From Gammaproteobacteria bacterium HGW-Gammaproteobacteria-14 (GTDB taxonomy: Bacteria; Pseudomonadota; Gammaproteobacteria; Pseudomonadales; Alcanivoracaceae): DNA of 12,458 bases. The notes beneath the pieces were generated by a model that was given only the letters and a program-made list of their open reading frames with translations, did not search any database and was not told where the DNA came from. Positions 1 to 6,120 of this stretch are shown here, piece by piece (within the stretch, counting starts at the first letter, position 1; each line of letters begins with the position of its first letter). Both the position numbers and the translations under genes were made by a program. Where the stretch lies: contig PGZG01000036.1 of the NCBI GenBank assembly GCA_002840115.1, positions 1 to 12,458 of the forward strand, given 5' to 3'.

Positions 1-590
1 AAGCTGGCTTCTTCGCCTTCAAGAAACTCTTCGATCACGACGCGGTGGCCGGCATCGCCGAAGCGATTACCGTCGAGCATATCGCGCACGGCAGTCTCTG
101 CTTCCGCCAGTGTCATGGCGACGATGACTCCCTTGCCAGCCGCAAGGCCATCCGCTTTGATCACAATCGGTGCGCCTTTTTCTTCCAGAAAGGCAAGAGC
201 TTGATCAAGATCGGTAAAGTTGCCATAACCGGCGGTGGGGATATTGTGGCGCGCCAGAAAATCTTTGGTAAAGGCTTTTGAGCCTTCCAGCTGAGCGGCG
301 CCCCGGGTCGGGCCAAAGCACTTGAGTCCCTTGGCGGTAAAGTCGTCGACCAAACCTTCCACCAGTGGGGCCTCAGGACCAACGATGGTCAGTGTTATAC
401 CTTCGCGTTGGGCCAGTGCTGCAAGGCCCTCCTTATCGAGTACATCAATGGCGACGTTTTCGACCTTGGCTTCCCTGGCACTGCCCGCATTACCGGGTGT
501 CACGAAGACCTTGGTAACGTTGGCAGACTGAGCTACTTTCCAGGCCAGAGCATGCTCCCGGCCGCCGGAACCGATAATCAGAACTTTCAC
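1..590 (-). CDS. purD: Phosphoribosylamine-glycine ligase (GAR synthetase), N-terminal 196 residues; runs off the left edge
   Basis: PurD joins phosphoribosylamine and glycine with ATP to make glycinamide ribonucleotide, the second step of purine synthesis, in the cytoplasm. The visible 196 residues follow the E. coli protein closely: the N-terminal loop GSGGREHALAW (residues 8-18), TPGNAG (31-36), TIVGPEAPLV (68-77), LEGSKAFTKDFLARH (101-115), and the start of the ATP-grasp fold, VIKADGLAAGKGV (143-155). About 230 further residues should lie outside the window. The start codon is GTG at 590-588. A TAAGGAG ribosome site lies at 598-604, seven bases upstream, and the family always begins at this MKVL-type strand, so GTG is well supported. 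The gene follows purH after 46 bases with no terminator, so the two are probably co-transcribed. Confidence 0.96.
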   Translation of the reverse strand, partial: MKVLIIGSGGREHALAWKVAQSANVTKVFVTPGNAGSAREAKVENVAIDVLDKEGLAALAQREGITLTIVGPEAPLVEGLVDDFTAKGLKCFGPTRGAAQLEGSKAFTKDFLARHNIPTAGYGNFTDLDQALAFLEEKGAPIVIKADGLAAGKGVIVAMTLAEAETAVRDMLDGNRFGDAGHRVVIEEFLEGEEAS

Positions 591-636
591 TGGTGATCTC
601 CTTAAATCCTTTGCCGTAAATGCCGGCCCACATGGA

Positions 637-2205
637 TCAGTGACGGAAATGACGCATGCCGGTGAACACCATGGCCATGCCATGTTCATCGGCAGCGGCA
701 ATCACTTCGGCATCGCGCATGGAGCCGCCGGGCTGGATCACGCAGGCAATACCACTGGCGGCGGCATTATCAATACCGTCACGGAATGGGAAAAAGGCGT
801 CCGAAGCCATCACTGCGCCTTTAACGGCAAGGCCTGCATGCTCTGCCTTGATGGCGGCGATGCGGGCTGAGTTAATGCGGCTCATCTGGCCTGCGCCAAC
901 ACCGATGGTCTGGCGACCCTTGGCGTAGACAATGGCGTTGGACTTGACGAATTTGGCCACTTTCCAGGCGAAAATCAGATCATGCATTTCGGCTTCGCTG
1001 GGTACTCGTTGGCTGACGACCTTCAGATCAGATTCAGTGATCATGCCGTTGTCGCGGTCCTGTACCAGAAGGCCACCATTCACTCGTTTGTAGTCGAGGC
1101 CATTGATCCGCTCGGCGCCCCATTCGCCGCACTCCAGAACCCGAACATTCTGTTTGGCAGCGGTGACTTTCAGGGCTTCTTTAGAGACCGACGGAGCAAT
1201 AATTACTTCGACGAACTGGCGATCAACAATCAGCTTTGCGGTGGCTGCATCAAGCTCGCGGTTAAAGGCAATGATGCCGCCAAATGCGGATTCCGGGTCG
1301 GTCTGATAGGCCAGCTCATAGGCCGCCGCGATGCCGTCGAGACTCACCGCTACGCCGCAGGGGTTGGCATGCTTGACGATTACACAGGCTGGTTTAATGA
1401 ATGACTTGACGCACTCCAAGGCTGCATCGGTATCGGCGATATTGTTGTATGAGAGTGCTTTTCCTTGCAGCTGGCGGGCGGTGCTGATGGAGGCTTCCGC
1501 CGGATTCTCTTCAGTATAAAACGCTGAGTTCTGATGGGGGTTTTCACCGTAGCGCATATCCTGAGTTTTGATAAAGTTCAGATTGATGGTGCGCGGGAAA
1601 TTGGCATTGCCATTGCCGACCAATTTGCCAAAGTGGTTGGCAATGGCGCTGTCATAGGCGGCGGTATGCTCGAAGGCCTTGATGGCCAGGTCAAAGCGGA
1701 ACTCAAGGCTTAGCTCGCCGTTGTTATCTTCCAGTTCGGTCAGCACTCGGGCGTAATCAGACGGGCTGGTAACGATGCCAACATGGGCATGATTTTTGGC
1801 CGCCGAGCGCACCATGGTCGGGCCGCCAATGTCGATATTCTCAACGGCGTCTTCCAGAGTGCAATCCGGTTTGGCTACAGTCTGTTTGAAGGGGTACAGG
1901 TTGACTATCACCAGATCAATCCGGCCAATACCATGCTCATTCATTACAGCGTCGTCCTGACCGCGGCGCCCAAGAATGCCGCCATGGATTTTCGGGTGTA
2001 GGGTTTTAACCCGGCCGTCCATCATTTCCGGAAAACCGGTGTAGTCCGACACTTCCTGCACGGCAATACCGGCATCTTTCAGGGTGCGGAAGGTGCCCCC
2101 GGTGGACAGCAGCTTGATGCCGCGGGCAGTAAGGGCGGTGGCGAAGTCCACCAGACCGGTTTTGTCGGAAACGCTGATCAGCGCGCGCTCTACAGCCTTG
2201 CTCAT
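637..2205 (-). CDS. purH: Bifunctional AICAR transformylase / IMP cyclohydrolase
   Basis: PurH catalyses the last two steps of IMP synthesis: formylation of AICAR by 10-formyl-THF, then ring closure. The 522 residues are close to the usual 525-530. The MGS-like cyclohydrolase domain is at about 1-150, with the phosphate-loop motif STGGT (34-38) and KTLHP (67-71). The transformylase domain follows, with RYGENPHQ (218-225) and the catalytic Lys-His pair in KHANPCG (K278, H279). The C-terminus ends in MRHFRH, as in E. coli. The ATG start at 2205 is preceded by a weak AGGA site. The gene lies 75 bases downstream of fis. A hairpin terminator in that gap ends only about 32 bases before the start codon, which bears on how purHD is expressed. 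The purH-purD pairing is the standard gammaproteobacterial operon. Confidence 0.97.
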   Translation of the reverse strand: MSKAVERALISVSDKTGLVDFATALTARGIKLLSTGGTFRTLKDAGIAVQEVSDYTGFPEMMDGRVKTLHPKIHGGILGRRGQDDAVMNEHGIGRIDLVIVNLYPFKQTVAKPDCTLEDAVENIDIGGPTMVRSAAKNHAHVGIVTSPSDYARVLTELEDNNGELSLEFRFDLAIKAFEHTAAYDSAIANHFGKLVGNGNANFPRTINLNFIKTQDMRYGENPHQNSAFYTEENPAEASISTARQLQGKALSYNNIADTDAALECVKSFIKPACVIVKHANPCGVAVSLDGIAAAYELAYQTDPESAFGGIIAFNRELDAATAKLIVDRQFVEVIIAPSVSKEALKVTAAKQNVRVLECGEWGAERINGLDYKRVNGGLLVQDRDNGMITESDLKVVSQRVPSEAEMHDLIFAWKVAKFVKSNAIVYAKGRQTIGVGAGQMSRINSARIAAIKAEHAGLAVKGAVMASDAFFPFRDGIDNAAASGIACVIQPGGSMRDAEVIAAADEHGMAMVFTGMRHFRH

Positions 2206-2237
2206 CGGAAAATCCTGATCGTGGTTAGTTAGAAATG

Positions 2238-2261
2238 AAAAGGGGCAGAAACTCTGCCCCT
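2238..2261 (-). terminator. Rho-independent terminator between fis and purH
   Basis: On the minus strand a perfect 8-bp stem, AGGGGCAG / CTGCCCCT (plus positions 2241-2248 and 2254-2261), closes a 5-base loop. It is followed by TTTT and then a T-rich stretch (CATTTCT). The short U-tract suggests partial rather than complete termination. It lies about 20 bases after the fis stop codon and about 32 before the purH ATG. Confidence 0.7.
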
Positions 2262-2273
2262 CGGGTTGTTGGC

Positions 2274-2293
2274 CGGCCTGTTACAGCAGGCCG
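2274..2293 (-). other. Small hairpin spanning the fis stop codon
   Basis: CGGCCTG (2274-2280) and CAGGCCG (2287-2293) form a perfect 7-bp dyad with a 6-base loop that contains the fis TAA. There is no U-tract. It stands directly before the terminator at 2238-2261, so the fis transcript would end in two tandem hairpins. It may protect the 3' end or assist termination; this role is inferred. Confidence 0.45.
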
Positions 2294-2592
2294 TACTGCT
2301 TTAGCTTCTTGCGGAGAGTGCCGCGGTTCAGACCGAGCATTTCTGCAGCGCGGGTCTGGTTGCCGCGGGTGTACTCGAGCACTTTCTCCAGTAGAGGGAT
2401 TTCCATTTCCGCCAGTACTGTATCGTACAGTTCGCTGACGTTTTCTCCGTCAAGGTTGCGGAAAAAATCGTTGAGGGAGCGACGTACACAATTGCGCAGG
2501 GTATCGCGGCTATCAGCCTGAGCCAGGGTTAACTCGGGCTTACGCATTTCGGGGCTTTCCAGGGTGTCCAGTTTTCGTGCTGCTGAGGTCAT
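2281..2592 (-). CDS. fis: Fis family nucleoid-associated DNA-binding protein
   Basis: Fis bends and bridges DNA as a homodimer. It regulates rRNA, tRNA and many growth-phase genes and shapes the nucleoid. The 103 residues are close to the 98 of E. coli. The flexible N-terminal arm is divergent. The dimerisation helices span about 35-75 and contain RNCVRRSLNDFF and LYDTVLAEMEIPLLEKVL. The C-terminal helix-turn-helix at 79-100 reads QTRAAEMLGLNRGTLRKKLK, almost as in the enterobacterial protein. The ATG overlaps the dusB stop codon in an ATGA (2589-2592), so fis is translationally coupled to dusB, as in the classic dusB-fis operon. Tandem hairpins follow the gene. The family also includes Fis-like C-terminal domains of NtrC-type regulators, but the length and neighbour settle the identity. 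Confidence 0.96.
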   Translation of the reverse strand: MTSAARKLDTLESPEMRKPELTLAQADSRDTLRNCVRRSLNDFFRNLDGENVSELYDTVLAEMEIPLLEKVLEYTRGNQTRAAEMLGLNRGTLRKKLKQYGLL

Positions 2593-3644
2593 GCGGCTTT
2601 CGCTCCATTCTGTTCATCGCCGCGTCCATCGGCGAGAGATACATCACCGTACCGACCAAAGCGTACCCGGTCAGTGACGGATTCGAGATTGTGAAAAAAT
2701 TGCGCGACTGCGCGTTCCTGCGCTCCGGCATTATCCAGTTGGTTAAACTGCTGCCGGAAAATCTCCCCCTGCGGCAGATTGGTGGAGTACCAGCCCAAGT
2801 GCTTGCGGGCGATCCTGACACCAGACTCCACACCATAGAATGCATGCAGGGCGAGCAGATGTTCCATAACCAGTTCCCGCACTTCGCGAACGGAGGGCGG
2901 TAGCGGCAACGTGCCGGTGGCCAACCATTCTGCGGTATCGCGAAATATCCAGGGATTACCCTGAGCTGCGCGGCCGATCATAATACCACCGGCATTGGTA
3001 TATGCCAGCACTTTACGGGCCTTTTCCGGTGTGTCGATATCACCGTTGGCAAGTACCGGAATCGAAACGCTTTTTACGACATCGGCGATGGTGTCGTATT
3101 CCGCGTTACCGAGAAAGCGGCAGGCCCGGGTGCGACCATGTAAGGCTAATGCCTGAATTCCTGCGGCTTCCGCGATGCGTGCAATACGCACCGCATTACG
3201 TTGCTCCGGTGAGGAGCCGGTGCGAAATTTCAGAGTTACGGGAACGTTAACAGCGCTGACCACCGCATGCAGAATGTCACCGACCAACTCCTCGTTCGCG
3301 AGCAGCGCGGAACCGGCCTGCTTGCGACAGACTTTTTTTGCTGGGCAGCCCATATTGATGTCGATGATTTCGGCGCCCATTTCCACGTTCAGGCGCGCAG
3401 CTTCGGCGAGCATGGCGGCATCACCGCCAGCGATCTGAATGGATACCGGGCCGGGCTCGTCGGCATGGGGCAGCCGCCGCATGCTCTTTCTGGAGTGCCA
3501 CAGACGCGGATCACTGATCAGCATTTCAGAAACAATCAGACCGGCCCCCTGACGACGGCAGAGTTGCCGAAACGGCAAATCCGTGACTCCTGCCATCGGG
3601 GCCAGTACAAGATTGTTGCTGAGTTCATGGGGGCCGATCCGCAT
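2589..3644 (-). CDS. dusB: tRNA dihydrouridine synthase B
   Basis: DusB is an FMN enzyme that reduces specific uridines in the tRNA D-loop (U17 in E. coli). The TIM-barrel half shows APMAGVTDLPFR (15-26), QIAGGD (70-75), DINMGCPAKKV (95-105) with catalytic C100, K139 in TLKFRTG, ALHGRTR (167-173) and ANGDI (199-203). GRAAQGNPWIF (224-234) is the FMN phosphate region. The helical tRNA-binding domain follows from about 250. I start at ATG 3644 (MRIG, as in E. coli) rather than at an in-frame TTG six bases upstream. The protein has 351 residues against 321 in E. coli. The extra is a C-terminal tail of about 30 residues rich in Gly, Asp and Ala. The stop overlaps the fis start by 4 bp. A candidate promoter lies just upstream. 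Confidence 0.95.
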   Translation of the reverse strand: MRIGPHELSNNLVLAPMAGVTDLPFRQLCRRQGAGLIVSEMLISDPRLWHSRKSMRRLPHADEPGPVSIQIAGGDAAMLAEAARLNVEMGAEIIDINMGCPAKKVCRKQAGSALLANEELVGDILHAVVSAVNVPVTLKFRTGSSPEQRNAVRIARIAEAAGIQALALHGRTRACRFLGNAEYDTIADVVKSVSIPVLANGDIDTPEKARKVLAYTNAGGIMIGRAAQGNPWIFRDTAEWLATGTLPLPPSVREVRELVMEHLLALHAFYGVESGVRIARKHLGWYSTNLPQGEIFRQQFNQLDNAGAQERAVAQFFHNLESVTDRVRFGRYGDVSLADGRGDEQNGAKAA

Positions 3645-3674
3645 GACCAAGTCTCGTTATCGAAGAGCCGGAGG

Positions 3675-3702
3675 ATGATAGACAAGCGCCCTCGACGGTA
3701 AA
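3675..3702 (-). promoter_or_regulatory. Candidate sigma-70 promoter for dusB-fis
   Basis: On the minus strand, TTTACC (plus 3697-3702) and TATCAT (plus 3675-3680) are separated by 16 bases. They match the -35 and -10 consensus at 4/6 and 5/6. The start of transcription would fall near 3668, giving a leader of about 24 bases. The bases after the -10 (CCTCCGGCTC) are GC-rich, a discriminator type linked to growth-rate and stringent control, as known for the E. coli dusB-fis promoter. Seen by eye only. Confidence 0.45.
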
Positions 3703-3729
3703 AGGGGCATTTGCAGCCAACCCGGCCGA

Positions 3730-3774
3730 TAGGGCACCTCAGACGACCCCAAGGGGTTATTCAGAGGAGCCCTA
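3730..3774 (-). other. Nested inverted repeat starting at the stop codon of the zinc-ribbon gene
   Basis: TAGGGCACCTC (3730-3740) pairs with GAGGAGCCCTA (3764-3774) over 11 bp with one mismatch. A second short dyad, ACCCC/GGGGT (3746-3750 and 3753-3757), sits inside the loop. The outer arm includes the TAG stop codon of the upstream gene. No U-tract follows on either strand, so this is not a standard intrinsic terminator. It may mark the 3' end of the upstream transcript before the dusB promoter. Confidence 0.4.
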
Positions 3775-5106
3775 GCCGCGTTCGGGGGCCTGGATAAAGC
3801 GCAGCGTATAGTTCACAGCATCAGAACCTGGGTCCAGTATCTCAAGGGATACTCGCATGGGAACGTCGGAGGGCATGGCGGACAGGCCCTTCAGATCGCC
3901 ATCAAGGTATTCGTCCGGGGTAAAGCGGCGGCTGGCCACTGCCCGGCCAGAAAGGCTGGTAAAGCCGAGTTCGAGAATCGGAAAGGGCTGTGGGTGTCGT
4001 GCTTCATTAAAGATAATGACATCGACAATCAAGGCCTCCTCCACTCCGGGATGGCTACGGACTACCAGGTTGGCACCCCGCAATCGCTTGACATCGGAAG
4101 GGTTGGGTAGGGTGCACCCCACGGCGCCGCAAATGTTGGCATAGAAGGGGCGCCACGAGGGGGTTCGGGCCAAATCCTGATAGTTGAAGCTCAGGTATTG
4201 GAGGCCGAGAATCAGCAATGCGGCCAGTGATAGCGCTCCCCATTTAATCAGCTCATTGCTGTTGGCGCTGAATGACTCCATATGTTGCATGGTGGGTCGC
4301 TGAGGGCGCGCCGGTGCCGCCTGAGGGAGATCAATGGCTGCAATGTCGTTGCCGCCGGGTTCATCGTCGAATAGCCCGCCGCCACTGTCGGAAAAAAAGT
4401 CCCCGGAGTCCATAGCCCAATCAGGGGAGTCTGATTGGGCAGGTTTGGCAGCCGCGGTTCGCTGTTTTTTTTCTGCCGTTTTTTTCTTGCGAGCCTGCTC
4501 TTCTTCGCGCTCGGTCAGGGATAGCAGGTCTGCGCGCACCGGCACCGGTGCCGGTTTGTCGGCATCGTCCAGTTCTTCGAGCAGTTTTTCCGCCCAGGAT
4601 TCGTCGCTGTCATCACCTTGGTTCTTGCGCCCGGCTCCGGCCATATCTGAGAAGTTTTCGCCGCCGAGAGAGCCTTCATCTCCTTCTTCCAGTGACATAA
4701 AGGAGTCGCTGAGTTCCAGAGAGCCAAGGGATACTCGGGTATCATTGGGTTGGTAGTTCGAGGGCGCGGGGTCGTCATGCAACTTATCGGGAAGAGGCTC
4801 TTCCGCGTCGCTATCTACCAGGTCATCCATGGTCCAGCGGGTGGTTGGCTTCGCTGCCGTTTCTGGTTTGTTGCTGGGCGGCAGGCTCCACTCTTCGGCG
4901 CTGGCGGCGGGCTTGGCTGGAGGTGGCGATGCTGGCTTGGCAGCGGTTTTCGTTGCCGCCGCCGTTGGTACCAGATGTTCCGTAGCCTGAAATATTTTCA
5001 GGCAGGCGCCACAGCGCACGGCACCCTTAGCCTGAGCCAAGTGTTGCTCACTGATACGAAATTGGGCGCCGCAATGCGGGCATTGAGTTTTGTATTGCGC
5101 TGCCAT
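3772..5106 (-). CDS. Membrane protein with N-terminal zinc ribbon and C-terminal DUF3426 domain
   Basis: The function of this family is not established. The 444 residues begin with a finger of the MJ0042 type: C9-x2-C12 and C32-x2-C35, with RISEQHL and AVRCGAC around them. A long low-complexity linker (about 45-285) is rich in Ala, Pro, Asp and Glu, with a basic patch ARKKKTAEKKQR at 205-216. One membrane helix follows at about 287-307, then the DUF3426 domain (about 310-440), which has a Cys pair C326/C331. The predicted layout is zinc ribbon in the cytoplasm and DUF3426 outside. The ATG at 5106 fits the zinc-ribbon start; the nearest purine-rich site (GGGAG) is about 12 bases upstream, rather far. 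The gene sits between prmA and dusB, its usual place in Pseudomonas-type genomes. Runs of 7-8 identical bases in the linker are unusual and are described separately. Confidence 0.88.
   Translation of the reverse strand: MAAQYKTQCPHCGAQFRISEQHLAQAKGAVRCGACLKIFQATEHLVPTAAATKTAAKPASPPPAKPAASAEEWSLPPSNKPETAAKPTTRWTMDDLVDSDAEEPLPDKLHDDPAPSNYQPNDTRVSLGSLELSDSFMSLEEGDEGSLGGENFSDMAGAGRKNQGDDSDESWAEKLLEELDDADKPAPVPVRADLLSLTEREEEQARKKKTAEKKQRTAAAKPAQSDSPDWAMDSGDFFSDSGGGLFDDEPGGNDIAAIDLPQAAPARPQRPTMQHMESFSANSNELIKWGALSLAALLILGLQYLSFNYQDLARTPSWRPFYANICGAVGCTLPNPSDVKRLRGANLVVRSHPGVEEALIVDVIIFNEARHPQPFPILELGFTSLSGRAVASRRFTPDEYLDGDLKGLSAMPSDVPMRVSLEILDPGSDAVNYTLRFIQAPERG
4392..4485 (-). repeat. Cluster of three homopolymer runs in the zinc-ribbon gene
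   Basis: The coding strand carries A8 (plus T run 4465-4472), A7 (plus 4479-4485) and T7 (plus 4392-4398) within 94 bases. They encode KK/KKK and FF in the charged linker. Either single-base slip at A8 gives a protein that ends before the membrane helix: one added A leads to TGA at 4421-4423, and one lost A leads to TGA at 4248-4250. Whether slippage occurs is unknown. Confidence 0.5.
4415..4440 (-). repeat. Perfect 10-bp inverted repeat inside the zinc-ribbon gene
   Basis: GCCCAATCAG (4415-4424) and CTGATTGGGC (4431-4440) are exact reverse complements around a 6-base loop. They would form a stable hairpin in the mRNA. It lies 25 bases downstream of the A8 run on the coding strand, within the linker segment encoding AQSDSPDWA. 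It may be chance. Confidence 0.55.
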
Positions 5107-5184
5107 GCCGTGGACAGACTCCCTCTGTGATCTTGTGTGGCAGTGTTACCCAAGCAGCCCGTCGGCGGCAAGGACTCGCGATGG

Positions 5185-6057
5185 TTATCTTCGGGTTCCG
5201 TGAAGCCGCACCCAATCACCCTGACGGGCCACTGGGTGGAGCTCAAACTGTTCCCGATAAGCCTCCATTACGGCACTGGCCTGCTCGGCGAGGATGCCGG
5301 ACAGCACCAACTGGCCGCCGGGGCGACAGCGGCGGGTCAAGAGTGGGGCTAGATCCACCAGTGGGCCAGCGAGGATATTGGCGAGAACCACGTCATACTC
5401 CTGCTCTGGCAATGCTTCGGGCAAACAGCAGTGCAAACGCTCGGCAACGCCGTTGTTGCGGGCATTATCATCACTGGCGAGCAATGCCTGAGGGTCCAGG
5501 TCGCAAGCTGTGGCTTGATCGGCGCCGAGTAGTAATGCGGCGATGGCAAGGACGCCGGAGCCACAGCCAAAGTCCAGAACCTGAGCATGGTTCAGTGCGG
5601 CACCATCGAGCCAGCGGAGACACAGTGAAGTGGTTTCATGGGTGCCGGTGCCGAAGGCGAGCCCAGGGTCAAGCCGCAAATTGACCGCCGAGGCATCTGG
5701 CGCTTCGCTCCAGCTGGGAATAATCCAGAGCCGTTCGCCAAACGGCATAGGCTGGAAATCATCCATCCATGCTCGCTCCCAGGGCTGGTCTTCCACGGAT
5801 TCAAAGCGTAGCTCGGGCTGGGGGCCGACCATGGTTTCAATGGCTGAGCGTAGTAAGTCCGGATCGGTATCTGCTTCAAACAATGCGGTAACCACCGTGT
5901 GCTGCCACAGCGGAGTGGCTCCGGGTGGAGGCTCCAGCAGCGGTTGGTCCGCTGCGTCGGTGCAGGTCACTGCGCTGGCGCCAAGCTCAGCGAGCAGCTC
6001 CTGCAGGGATTCGGTGTTATCCACATCGGAGGGGATATGCAGTTGCAGCCAAGCCAT
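5185..6057 (-). CDS. prmA: Ribosomal protein L11 methyltransferase
   Basis: PrmA uses S-adenosylmethionine to trimethylate several amino groups of ribosomal protein L11. The 290 residues match the usual 290-295. The N-terminal substrate-recognition domain covers about 1-90. The linker holds WERAWMDDFQPMPFGERLWI (93-112), and DPGLAFGTGTHETT (130-143) is typical of the family. The SAM-binding methyltransferase fold has the glycine-rich loop DFGCGSG (162-168), acidic D186 and NILAGPL (227-233). The start is ATG 6057 (MAWLQLHI), where an AGGA site lies seven bases upstream. A longer frame opening at 6099 would add 14 non-conserved residues and run through a strong hairpin, so I reject it. The gene follows accC after 63 bases, the common accBC-prmA arrangement. 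Confidence 0.95.
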   Translation of the reverse strand: MAWLQLHIPSDVDNTESLQELLAELGASAVTCTDAADQPLLEPPPGATPLWQHTVVTALFEADTDPDLLRSAIETMVGPQPELRFESVEDQPWERAWMDDFQPMPFGERLWIIPSWSEAPDASAVNLRLDPGLAFGTGTHETTSLCLRWLDGAALNHAQVLDFGCGSGVLAIAALLLGADQATACDLDPQALLASDDNARNNGVAERLHCCLPEALPEQEYDVVLANILAGPLVDLAPLLTRRCRPGGQLVLSGILAEQASAVMEAYREQFELHPVARQGDWVRLHGTRR

Positions 6058-6086
6058 GAGGCTATCCTGAGTTGGTGCCGAGCTCG

Positions 6087-6114
6087 CTGCGCTCCGCAAA
6101 CTGGCGGAGCGCAG
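6087..6114 (-). other. Strong hairpin between accC and prmA
   Basis: CTGCGCTCCGC (6087-6097) and GCGGAGCGCAG (6104-6114) form a perfect 11-bp, very GC-rich stem with a 6-base loop. It begins six bases after the accC stop codon. There is no run of T on the minus strand after it, so full intrinsic termination is unlikely. More likely it is an mRNA-stability or processing element that lets accBC and prmA be expressed at different levels. Confidence 0.6.
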
Positions 6115-6120
6115 AGTGCC

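Noticed and set aside
982..1404. 140-residue open frame on the plus strand opposite purH
   Set aside because: Antisense to the conserved transformylase domain; no supporting start signal.
3267..3701. 144-residue open frame on the plus strand opposite dusB
   Set aside because: It covers the catalytic region of dusB on the other strand and would end across the dusB promoter; no domain recognised.
5127..5684. 185-residue open frame on the plus strand opposite prmA
   Set aside because: It is an Arg- and Gly-rich shadow of a GC-rich gene, fully antisense to conserved PrmA motifs.
6058..6099. N-terminal extension of PrmA
   Set aside because: The 14 added residues are not part of the family, and the frame would open inside the accC-prmA hairpin. 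The ATG at 6057 has an AGGA site and the family N-terminus.
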